In this document: positions 1 to 5,284 of the stretch, one piece after another
How positions within the stretch are numbered: position 1 is the stretch's first letter
How the letters are laid out: every line of letters starts with the position of its first letter
Source: Acidimicrobiaceae bacterium
GTDB lineage: Bacteria; Actinomycetota; Acidimicrobiia; Acidimicrobiales; RAAP-2
Direction: 5' to 3'
NCBI GenBank assembly: GCA_003151555.1
Contig: PLXU01000111.1
Span: 1,243 to 10,669, forward strand
Length of the DNA: 9,427 bases
The notes under the pieces: generated by a model
What the model saw: the letters and a program-made list of their open reading frames with translations, nothing else
Databases searched by the model: none
What the model was told of the DNA's origin: nothing
Program-made: the position numbers and the translations under genes

Positions 1-251
1 GGACCAAGGTCCACGAACTGCACCCCGACCGCTTCGGAGAGATTTACGTGATCTCGGTGCATCCCGACTTCCAGCGCCACCACCTCGGGCGCGTCATGGT
101 GACTCAGGGTCTTAACGTCATTTGTCGTAAAGGCGTCGGCGATGCCGTGCTGTTCGTGGACGAATCCAACGACTCCGCCAAAAAACTCTACGACTCACTT
201 GGTTTTCGTCTAGAACGAGAAGACCGCCTCGTGCGTTTCGTTCGCGCTTAG
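1..251 (+). CDS. mshD: Mycothiol synthase (MshD-like GNAT acetyltransferase), 3' part
   Basis: Only the C-terminal 82 residues are in the window; the reading frame begins at base 3 and ends at TAG 249-251. MshD transfers an acetyl group from acetyl-CoA to Cys-GlcN-Ins, the last step of mycothiol synthesis in the cytoplasm of actinobacteria. The visible part opens with TKVH, followed by a GEIYVISVHP strand, the acetyl-CoA loop region (FQRHHLGR), then LFVDESNDSAKKLYDSLGF, the usual C-terminal GNAT block. The TKVH...GEVYV...VDP order is what I remember of MshD's second GNAT domain, so I prefer it to a generic GNAT. The loop normally reads QxxGxG; here the first glycine is a histidine. A GTG at 48 is internal and not the start. 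Its stop overlaps that of the converging VIT-type gene. A different GNAT remains possible because the N-terminal domain is not visible. Confidence 0.72.
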   Translation, partial: TKVHELHPDRFGEIYVISVHPDFQRHHLGRVMVTQGLNVICRKGVGDAVLFVDESNDSAKKLYDSLGFRLEREDRLVRFVRA

Positions 252-949
252 CCGACGCCCACGAGGTAACCCACACCGAAGGTCACAACCGAGGCGAGTC
301 CCATGATGACGAGCGCCCGTAGCGCCGAGTAGACGACACCGCGTCTCGTAAAATGGCCAACCGCCGCACCGATCAAGATGATGGAGACGCCCGCGAGTCC
401 CACGGACCACCACATGACGTTGCCCGAAGCGACCACGATCCAGGGAAGGAGCGGGATCAACGCGCCAACTGAGAAGAAGAGGAAGGACGAGAGCGCAGCA
501 ATCCAGGGCGAGCCGGTCGCCGAGGGATCGACGCCGAGTTCTTCACGCGTGTGCGTGCGCAGCGCCAAATCGGGATCGCGCATCAGGTCTATCGACAGTC
601 GCTCGGCCAGTTCCTCCTCAATACCGCGATCGATGAAGATCTGGCGCAATTCCTGTTGTTCCTCCAGCGGATTATCGAGCAGCGCCTGGCGCTCCTTTTC
701 AATCTCAGACTCCAACAGTTCCTTTTGCGCCTTCATTGACAGATATTCGCCACTGCCCATCGAGAAGCCGCCGGCGACCAGACCCGCCAGGCCGGCCAGT
801 CGAATAACGCTGTGCCCGGGGTTCGCCCCGGCGAAGCCCAGGATGAGCGACACGTTGGTGACCAGACCGTCACTGATGCCAAAGATCGCCGCGCGAAACC
901 ATCCACCGGAGATTTGACGGTGGTGAACTTCGTAGTGCTTTACGGTCAC
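248..949 (-). CDS. VIT1/CCC1 family transporter (Fe2+/Mn2+ type), 233 aa
   Basis: This is an integral membrane protein of the VIT1/CCC1 family, whose members export or sequester divalent iron or manganese. The first helix (about residues 17-40) carries the family block FGISDGLVTNVSL with the conserved aspartate D27. The second helix (48-72) ends in GGFSMGSGEYLSMKAQKE. Residues 73-147 form a hydrophilic, glutamate-rich, probably helical segment (EIEKERQ, EEQQELRQ, EEELAERL), matching the cytoplasmic metal-binding domain of plant VIT1. Three more helices follow (about 150-171, 178-198, 207-231). The full length fits the VIT type with the inserted domain. The start is GTG at 949, preceded by TAGGAT with a six-base spacer, which can be read as a -10 box of a leaderless transcript or, through AGGA, as a weak ribosome site. 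It is transcribed away from the maoC operon and shares stop bases with mshD. The metal specificity cannot be read from the sequence. Confidence 0.9.
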   Translation of the reverse strand: MTVKHYEVHHRQISGGWFRAAIFGISDGLVTNVSLILGFAGANPGHSVIRLAGLAGLVAGGFSMGSGEYLSMKAQKELLESEIEKERQALLDNPLEEQQELRQIFIDRGIEEELAERLSIDLMRDPDLALRTHTREELGVDPSATGSPWIAALSSFLFFSVGALIPLLPWIVVASGNVMWWSVGLAGVSIILIGAAVGHFTRRGVVYSALRALVIMGLASVVTFGVGYLVGVG

Positions 950-955
950 CGCGTA

Positions 956-961
956 ATCCTA
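956..961 (-). promoter_or_regulatory. Candidate -10 element for the VIT-type gene (leaderless)
   Basis: On the minus strand TAGGAT is followed by TACGCG and then the GTG start. TANNNT is the usual actinobacterial -10 pattern, and six bases of spacing would put the first transcribed base at or next to the start codon. No good -35 box is visible at 16-18 bases; TTGATT lies about 20 bases upstream. The embedded AGGA could instead serve as a short Shine-Dalgarno. Confidence 0.4.
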
Positions 962-978
962 CGGCCGTCCCCGTTGTC

Positions 979-984
979 TAAAAT
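979..984 (+). promoter_or_regulatory. Candidate -10 element for the maoC-menG-menF operon
   Basis: TAAAAT is one mismatch from TATAAT and lies 38 bases before the maoC ATG, in the 73-base gap between the divergent VIT-type gene and maoC. It would give a leader of roughly 30 bases that contains the strong ribosome site at 1012-1020. I see no clear -35 box 17 bases upstream, so this is a moderate call from position and match alone. Confidence 0.35.
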
Positions 985-1011
985 CAACCATGGGCGAAAC
1001 TAGGGTCTTAG

Positions 1012-1020
1012 AGGAGGTGG
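1012..1020 (+). promoter_or_regulatory. Strong ribosome binding site that fixes the maoC start
   Basis: AGGAGGTGG, an almost perfect anti-16S match, ends its AGGAGG core five bases before ATG 1023. It decides between that ATG and the in-frame upstream ATG at 990, which has no such site. It is the strongest Shine-Dalgarno in the window; most other genes here lack one. Confidence 0.85.
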
Positions 1021-1022
1021 TT

Positions 1023-1478
1023 ATGACCACGAAGGTAAACGGCATTGAGGATCTCACCGCGCTGGTGGGCACTCACTTGGGCTACTCCGACTATCACACG
1101 GTCAGCCAAGAGCAGGTGAACCTCTTCGCCGACGCCACCGGTGACCACCAGTGGATTCACACCGACCCCGTCAAGGCCGCCGCCGGACCCTTTGGTCAGA
1201 CCATCGCGCACGGCTATCTCACGCTCTCGCTGCTGCCCGTCCTGCTCGCCACGGTCATTCGCGTCGAGGGCGTGGGCATGGGTGTCAACTACGGCACCAA
1301 CAAGGTCCGCTTCACGAGCCCGGTGCTGGTGGGTGCGCAGATCCGCGCCGGCGCCAGCCTGGCCTCCGTCGAAGAGATAAAGGGCGGTGCGCAGGTGGCA
1401 CTCGACGTGATTGTTGAGATGAAGGACGCGGCGAAGCCTTCGTGCGTGGCTCAAGTGGTGTACCGCTACTACCACTAA
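1023..1478 (+). CDS. MaoC-like (R)-hydratase / NodN-type hot-dog protein, 151 aa
   Basis: A single hot-dog-fold protein of the MaoC dehydratase family, which as a rule hydrates trans-2-enoyl-CoA or related thioesters in the cytoplasm. The hydratase motif is FADATGDHQWIHTDPVKA, with the predicted catalytic pair D41 and H46, followed by GPFGQTIAHGYLTLSLLP (residues 55-72). The NYGTNKVRF and PVLVGAQIRA strands (89-109) complete the fold. Length is typical of the stand-alone, NodN-like actinobacterial subgroup. I chose ATG 1023 over the in-frame ATG 990 because of the strong ribosome site at 1012-1020; the longer version would begin MGETRVLEEVV and look non-homologous. The stop is three bases before menG, so the two are almost certainly one transcript. 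The substrate is unknown. The gene order hints at a role alongside menaquinone synthesis, but no MaoC step is part of the classical pathway, and a fatty acyl or other CoA ester is equally possible. Confidence 0.9.
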   Translation: MTTKVNGIEDLTALVGTHLGYSDYHTVSQEQVNLFADATGDHQWIHTDPVKAAAGPFGQTIAHGYLTLSLLPVLLATVIRVEGVGMGVNYGTNKVRFTSPVLVGAQIRAGASLASVEEIKGGAQVALDVIVEMKDAAKPSCVAQVVYRYYH

Positions 1479-1481
1479 GCA

Positions 1482-2174
1482 ATGCCCAACACCCCCCTCC
1501 CCCAAGGCGAAGAGAAGACACGTCAAGTGCGCGCCATGTTCGACGCGATTGCCTCGCGCTACGAACTGGTCAACAAGCTCATGACCTTCGGTCTCGATTC
1601 GCGCTGGCGACGACGGGCCGTGGCCGACCTGCGCCTACCCCCCTCCAGCCTGGTGCTCGACATCGCCGCCGGCACCGGCGACTTCACGCGCGAACTGACC
1701 CGTCAGGGTCATCAGGCCGTCGCCACCGACCTCAGTTTGGGCATGTTGCGCGCGGGCCGCCAATTGACCGAAGCCGTCCAGGCCGACGCGTCGTGCCTGC
1801 CCTTTCGCACGGCTAGCTTCGACGGCGTGACGTGCGGGTACGCGCTGCGAAACTTCACCGACCTCGCGGCCACCTTTGACGAGATGGCCCGGGTGACGCG
1901 CGGGGGAGGACGCCTGTCCCTGCTCGAGGTCTGCGAGCCGGCGTCCGGTCTCTGGCGAGCGGGATTTCGCCTGTGGTTTCGTCGCGTCGTTCCCTTCATT
2001 GGATCAATGGTCTCGGACCGCGCCGCCTACCACTACCTGCCCCAGTCCACGGCCTACCTGCCGGCGTCGAAGGAGATTGTTCGAATGCTCAACCACTGCG
2101 GTTTCAGCGCCGTCAATCACCGACGAGTAATGGGTGGGCTGAGCCAGCAGTTCGTGGCCACGAGGTCACGGTGA
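1482..2174 (+). CDS. menG: Demethylmenaquinone methyltransferase (MenG/UbiE), 230 aa
   Basis: SAM-dependent C-methyltransferase that converts demethylmenaquinone to menaquinone, the last step of the pathway, at the inner face of the membrane. The UbiE/COQ5 signature is complete: VRAMFDAIASRYELVNKLMT (residues 16-35) and GLDSRWRRRAV near the N-terminus, the SAM loop LDIAAGTGDF (59-68), an acidic residue after the next strand (TDLSLGM, 82-88), CGYALRNFTD (118-127), and YHYLPQSTAYLP (183-194). Length is normal. The ATG lies three bases after the maoC stop with no visible Shine-Dalgarno, so translation is probably coupled to maoC. Its TGA overlaps the GTG start of menF (GTGA, 2171-2174). The ubiquinone role of UbiE is unlikely given the adjacent isochorismate synthase and the actinobacterial setting. 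Confidence 0.93.
   Translation: MPNTPLPQGEEKTRQVRAMFDAIASRYELVNKLMTFGLDSRWRRRAVADLRLPPSSLVLDIAAGTGDFTRELTRQGHQAVATDLSLGMLRAGRQLTEAVQADASCLPFRTASFDGVTCGYALRNFTDLAATFDEMARVTRGGGRLSLLEVCEPASGLWRAGFRLWFRRVVPFIGSMVSDRAAYHYLPQSTAYLPASKEIVRMLNHCGFSAVNHRRVMGGLSQQFVATRSR
2162..2174 (+). promoter_or_regulatory. Ribosome site and GTGA stop/start overlap joining menG to menF
   Basis: GAGG at 2162-2165 stands five bases before GTG 2171, whose last two bases plus the next base form the menG TGA. This decides the menF start: the reading frame stays open back to 1973, but starting there would overlap menG by 200 bases with non-homologous sequence. Confidence 0.7.
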
Positions 2175-3412
2175 AGTTCGTCCGTGAGCAGATCGCCCCG
2201 ATCGAGTGGGATCAGCTACGCACGCTGGGCGCGCGCGACGGGTGGCTGGTCGAGACCACGGACACGCTGCGCAGTGGTTTCGGCGGCGCGGTCCTCTCGA
2301 TTGCCTTGGCGGGCGGGTTGGACAGCCACACCGACGCGCTGGGCGAACTACGCCAGCACGAACTGGTCGGCGTCGACGCACCGCCGGGCACGGGCATCGT
2401 GGCCTTCGGCACCTTGCCCTTTGATCGCACGGCGCCGGCCCAACTGGACGTGCCCCGTTTTGTCGTCACCCAGACCAAGGACGGCCCGGCCTGGCTCACG
2501 TCACCCGAGGGCTCGGGCGACTTTCGAGAGTCACTGCGGGCACAAGTCGCGCCCTCGCAGGCTCCCCAGAGCCTGCGTTCGTTGACGTATCAGCCCACGC
2601 CCGACGAGTACGCGCACAACGTGGCGCTGGCGGTAGAGATCCTGCGGCGCAAGGAGATCGACAAGGTGGTTCTCGCGCGCGCCGTACTCGGCTCGGTGCC
2701 CGAGCCCCTCGACGGCGCCGCGATCGCCGCGCGACTGCGACTTCGCGAACCAATCTGCACCATCTACAGCCTGCCTATGACGGGCGGACGGCGCTACGTG
2801 GGAGCCAGCCCCGAACTCCTGGTGCGCCGCGTGGGCGCCACTTTCCAGTGCAATCCCCAGGCCGGCACGATTGCCCTGCCGCCCAACGAGGCGCCCGACG
2901 ACTATCAGACGTGGCTGCTCGGCAGCACGAAGAACCTGCACGAGCACGGCGTCCTCGTGGACGATCTCGTCCAACAACTCTCGCGCAGTTACGACGAGAT
3001 AACGGCCGACCCCAATCCGTCGATCGTGACGCTGCGCACCATCGCGCACCTGGGCACCTGGGTGAGCGGACGTCGCCACGATGCCGCCACGGCCCCCGAC
3101 GCCCTTGAACTGCTGCGCCTGCTGCACCCCACGGCCGCCGTCGGCGGCATTCCGCGTAACGACGCCTACGACTTGATCGTGCGACTCGAACGACACGACC
3201 GGGGACACTACGCCGGTCCGCTCGGCTGGCTCGACGCCAACGGCGACGGCGAGTGGTGGATCGGCATTCGCGGTGTCATCATCAACGGCACGCAGTTCGA
3301 GGCGTGGGCCGGGGCCGGAATCGTCAGCGAGTCCGATCCCATCGCCGAACGCGAGGAGACCAAGGACAAACTGGCCGTGGTGCTGTCGTCGGTCCTGGTC
3401 GACCGGGTCTAG
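2171..3412 (+). CDS. menF: Isochorismate synthase (MenF/EntC/DhbC family), 413 aa
   Basis: Chorismate-binding enzyme that converts chorismate to isochorismate, the entry to menaquinone (or to a catecholate siderophore). The poorly conserved N-terminal half (to about 135) is followed by the catalytic domain. EIDKVVLAR (162-170) has the conserved lysine K165, which matches the general base of MenF. Then come YVGASPELLVRR (209-220), NPQAGTIALP (228-237), STKNLHEHGVLVDDL (252-266) with a metal-site glutamate E258, HPTAAVGGIPR (319-329), RGHYAGPLGWLDANGDGEW (344-362) and AGAGIVSESDPIAERE (380-395). These blocks fit isochorismate synthase better than anthranilate or aminodeoxychorismate synthase. 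I assign MenF over EntC because the gene is coupled to menG and no siderophore genes are nearby. The start is GTG 2171, overlapping the menG stop. The TAG stop shares CTAG (3409-3412) with the converging mannosyltransferase gene. A salicylate synthase is unlikely but not excluded by sequence reading alone. Confidence 0.92.
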   Translation: MKFVREQIAPIEWDQLRTLGARDGWLVETTDTLRSGFGGAVLSIALAGGLDSHTDALGELRQHELVGVDAPPGTGIVAFGTLPFDRTAPAQLDVPRFVVTQTKDGPAWLTSPEGSGDFRESLRAQVAPSQAPQSLRSLTYQPTPDEYAHNVALAVEILRRKEIDKVVLARAVLGSVPEPLDGAAIAARLRLREPICTIYSLPMTGGRRYVGASPELLVRRVGATFQCNPQAGTIALPPNEAPDDYQTWLLGSTKNLHEHGVLVDDLVQQLSRSYDEITADPNPSIVTLRTIAHLGTWVSGRRHDAATAPDALELLRLLHPTAAVGGIPRNDAYDLIVRLERHDRGHYAGPLGWLDANGDGEWWIGIRGVIINGTQFEAWAGAGIVSESDPIAEREETKDKLAVVLSSVLVDRV

Positions 3413-4128
3413 CGATTTAGGCGCAGCAGGGGACGTTCGACCGCCCACTTGGTGACCAGCCATAGGGCCTCGAGCACGATCGCCCGGGACATCTTGGACT
3501 CGCCGTGGGCGCGGTCGGTGAAGGAGATCGGCACTTCGATGATCGAGGCGCCGTCGCGTCTCGCGCGGTGCGTCATCTCGATCTGGAAGCCGTAACCGTC
3601 GGCGGTGACGGACTGGAAGTGGATCTTCTCCAACGCGCTCTTGGAATAGACGCGAAAGCCGGACGTCGAATCGGCGACTCGAAGTCCCAACATGATCGAC
3701 GCGTACTGGTTGCCGCCGCGCGAGAGTAGTCGCCGCGACAGCGACCACTTGGGAATGGTGCCGTCCTTGATGTAGCGCGAGCCAATGACCACCTCGTGGG
3801 TCGTGGCCGCCACCAACATCGCGGGCAGCGCGCGCGGATCGTGCGAGAAGTCGCAATCGATTTCGACGAAGTACTCGAAGTCGCGCTCGAGTCCCCAGGT
3901 GAACCCGGCGCGGTACGCTCCGCCGAGTCCGCTCTTGACCGACCGGCTAAGCAAATGAATCTGGCCCAACTCTTCGCTCACCTCTTGGGCCTTTAGGGCG
4001 GTGCCGTCGGGACTGGCGTCGTCAACCACCAGTACGTCTGCGTTGGGCACGACCTCACGAAGCGTGCGAAGCATCAATTCAATGTTGAGAATCTCGTTGT
4101 AGGTAGGCAGAATCACGAGAGTTCGCAC
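3409..4128 (-). CDS. ppm1: Polyprenol monophosphomannose synthase (GT2, DPM1-like), 239 aa
   Basis: Family 2 glycosyltransferase that moves mannose from GDP-mannose to polyprenyl phosphate on the cytoplasmic side of the membrane. In actinobacteria the product is the mannose donor for glycolipids and protein O-mannosylation. The DPM1 hallmarks are in order: ILPTYNEILNIE (6-17), VLVVDDASPDGT (32-43), SGLGGAYRAGF (66-76), the metal-binding DCD at 91-93 in EIDCDFSHDP, GSRYIKDGTIPKWSLSRR (116-133), GNQYA (139-143), DSTSGFRVY (153-161), DGYGFQIEM (177-185) and ITFTDR-type ISFTDRAHGESKMS (201-214). It is a lone GT2 domain without C-terminal membrane helices and without the fused N-acyltransferase of the mycobacterial Ppm1. 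The GTG start at 4128 has TAGGAT six bases upstream. A dolichol/undecaprenyl-phosphate glucose synthase is the main alternative; the FSHDP and GYGFQIEM blocks favour mannose. Confidence 0.87.
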   Translation of the reverse strand: MRTLVILPTYNEILNIELMLRTLREVVPNADVLVVDDASPDGTALKAQEVSEELGQIHLLSRSVKSGLGGAYRAGFTWGLERDFEYFVEIDCDFSHDPRALPAMLVAATTHEVVIGSRYIKDGTIPKWSLSRRLLSRGGNQYASIMLGLRVADSTSGFRVYSKSALEKIHFQSVTADGYGFQIEMTHRARRDGASIIEVPISFTDRAHGESKMSRAIVLEALWLVTKWAVERPLLRLNR

Positions 4129-4134
4129 CAGGGA

Positions 4135-4140
4135 ATCCTA
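4135..4140 (-). promoter_or_regulatory. Candidate -10 element for ppm1 (leaderless)
   Basis: Minus-strand TAGGAT, then TCCCTG, then the GTG start: the same hexamer and the same six-base spacing as before the VIT-type gene. It can be read as an actinobacterial -10 box giving a transcript that starts at the start codon, or through AGGA as a weak ribosome site. No good -35 box is visible. Confidence 0.4.
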
Positions 4141-4154
4141 CCGACCCATTTAGA

Positions 4155-4167
4155 CTGGAATTTCCAG
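4155..4167. promoter_or_regulatory. 13-base perfect inverted repeat, possible operator between ppm1 and the YbhN-type gene
   Basis: CTGGAA, one central T, then TTCCAG: two six-base arms that are exact reverse complements. It sits in the 85-base divergent gap, 15 bases upstream of the proposed ppm1 -10 box and 46 bases before the YbhN-type ATG, a place where a bound regulator could affect both genes. Function is inferred from symmetry and position only. Confidence 0.35.
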
Positions 4168-4213
4168 GTTCCTCCCGTTGGTGACCAGAAAGTGACACGC
4201 TTAAGCAACCCCT

Positions 4214-5284
4214 ATGTCTGAGCCCGTGACCGAGCCCGCCCCCCGAAAACGATTCTCGATGCCACGCGAGATTCGCATCCTTCTTAGCGTGGGCAGCCTG
4301 ATCTTCGTGTTCGAGTACCTCGTGCTGCCCCAGTTCCTGTCGGCGCACAAGTCGCTGCACAAGTCGCTGCACCTGCTCGCTTCGCTCAACCCCTTCGTCG
4401 TTGTGGCGGCCATCCTGTGCGAAGTGGCCGCCATCTACGCCTACGTCGAACTCACGCGCACCGTCCTATACCCGTACGCGCCGAGCCGCTACAACACGAT
4501 GCGCGTCAATCTGGCCGGCCTGGCCATCAGCCACGTGGTGCCCGGCGGCACCGCGCCGGCCGGCGCGCTGGCCTACCGCTTCTACAACCAGTTCGGGGTG
4601 CCCAAGGAGACCAACGCCTTCGGGCTGGCGGCCCAGGGCGCCGGTTCGGCAGTGGTGCTCAACATCATCTTCTGGATGGCACTGGTGATCTCGATCCCCC
4701 TGCAGGGATTCAACCCGCTCTACGGCTTCGCGGCCCTGGCCGGGGTCTTCCTGCTCACGGCCTTCTTTGGGACGATCCTGCTGATCACGCGCGGCCAGCG
4801 TCACGCCGACCTCTGGCTGCGCGCCGCCGCGCGCCGCATTCCGGCCCTCAACCCCGACACGGTGTCGTCACTGCTGAGCAAGGTCGCCGCGCGCATCATG
4901 TTGCTGGTGGCCAATCGGCGAACGCTCTGGTCGGCCTTCACCTGGGCCGCCCTCAACTGGCTCTTCGACGCCGGTTGCCTGTGGGTATTCATCCTCGCCT
5001 TCGGCCACACGATCTCGCCGATAGACCTGCTGGTGGCCTACGGCCTGGCCAACATCCTGGCCGCCATTCCCATCACTCCGGGCGGACTGGGGATCATCGA
5101 GGGCGTCTTGATCACCACCCTGGTCGGCTTCGGCGTGCCGCACGCCCAGGCCATCCTGGCCATACTTAGCTACCGCCTCGTCAACTTCTGGATTCCGATC
5201 CCCGTGGGCGGCGTCGCCTACGGCAGCCTCAGGTGGGGTCGACGTAAGTTGGCTATTGCTGAGACACCAGGCGAGAGCGACTGA
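4214..5284 (+). CDS. YbhN/UPF0104 family membrane protein (lysylphosphatidylglycerol synthase TM-domain-like), 356 aa
   Basis: Multi-pass membrane protein of the family that includes the flippase-like membrane half of MprF and E. coli YbhN. Hydrophobic spans are visible near residues 22-42, 59-82, 98-122, 135-163, 170-192, 237-263, 268-290, 292-312 and 315-338. Conserved-looking blocks are NLAGLAISHVVPGGTAPAGALAYR (99-122), AIPITPGGLGIIEG (284-297) and SYRLVNFWIPIPVGG (319-333). There is no lysyl-transferase domain, so it should not make lysyl-phosphatidylglycerol itself; lipid translocation or membrane-lipid handling is the reasonable general idea. It is divergent from ppm1 across 85 bases, and its last 32 bases overlap the end of ppk1. 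No Shine-Dalgarno precedes ATG 4214; TTAAGC-N7-ATG is a weak possible leaderless arrangement. A 12-base tandem duplication gives HKSLHKSLH at 45-53. The substrate is unknown. Confidence 0.85.
   Translation: MSEPVTEPAPRKRFSMPREIRILLSVGSLIFVFEYLVLPQFLSAHKSLHKSLHLLASLNPFVVVAAILCEVAAIYAYVELTRTVLYPYAPSRYNTMRVNLAGLAISHVVPGGTAPAGALAYRFYNQFGVPKETNAFGLAAQGAGSAVVLNIIFWMALVISIPLQGFNPLYGFAALAGVFLLTAFFGTILLITRGQRHADLWLRAAARRIPALNPDTVSSLLSKVAARIMLLVANRRTLWSAFTWAALNWLFDAGCLWVFILAFGHTISPIDLLVAYGLANILAAIPITPGGLGIIEGVLITTLVGFGVPHAQAILAILSYRLVNFWIPIPVGGVAYGSLRWGRRKLAIAETPGESD
4345..4372 (+). repeat. In-frame 12-base tandem duplication inside the YbhN-type gene
   Basis: The unit GCACAAGTCGCT occurs twice back to back without a mismatch and is followed by a partial third copy, GCAC. 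It encodes HKSL-HKSL-H in the loop after the first membrane helix. Exact identity suggests a recent slippage duplication that keeps the frame. Confidence 0.85.

Noticed and set aside
378..917. A 179-codon plus-strand frame opposite the VIT-type gene
   Set aside because: Serine/arginine-rich low-complexity translation with no motif; the minus-strand frame has the clear VIT1/CCC1 signature.
990..1022. Upstream ATG extending the MaoC protein by 11 residues
   Set aside because: The strong AGGAGG site lies inside this stretch and points to ATG 1023; the added residues do not resemble the family.
1973..2170. Extension of menF upstream to 1973
   Set aside because: It would overlap 200 bases of menG in another frame; the GTG at 2171 with a GAGG site and GTGA overlap is the normal operon arrangement.
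2531..3856. A 441-codon open frame on the minus strand, antisense to menF and running through the menF/ppm1 junction
   Set aside because: It is rich in Arg, Gly and His with no recognisable domain or hydrophobic pattern, and it covers two well-supported genes in other frames. Long antisense frames are expected in GC-rich DNA.
4417..5169. A 250-codon plus-strand frame inside the YbhN-type gene
   Set aside because: Composition is Arg/Gly/Pro/His-rich as in typical out-of-frame shadows, while the overlapping frame gives a conserved membrane protein.
5253..5284. Possible hidden terminator or short gene in the overlap of the YbhN-type gene and ppk1
   Set aside because: No stem followed by a T-run is visible, and the bases are fully explained as coding on both strands.
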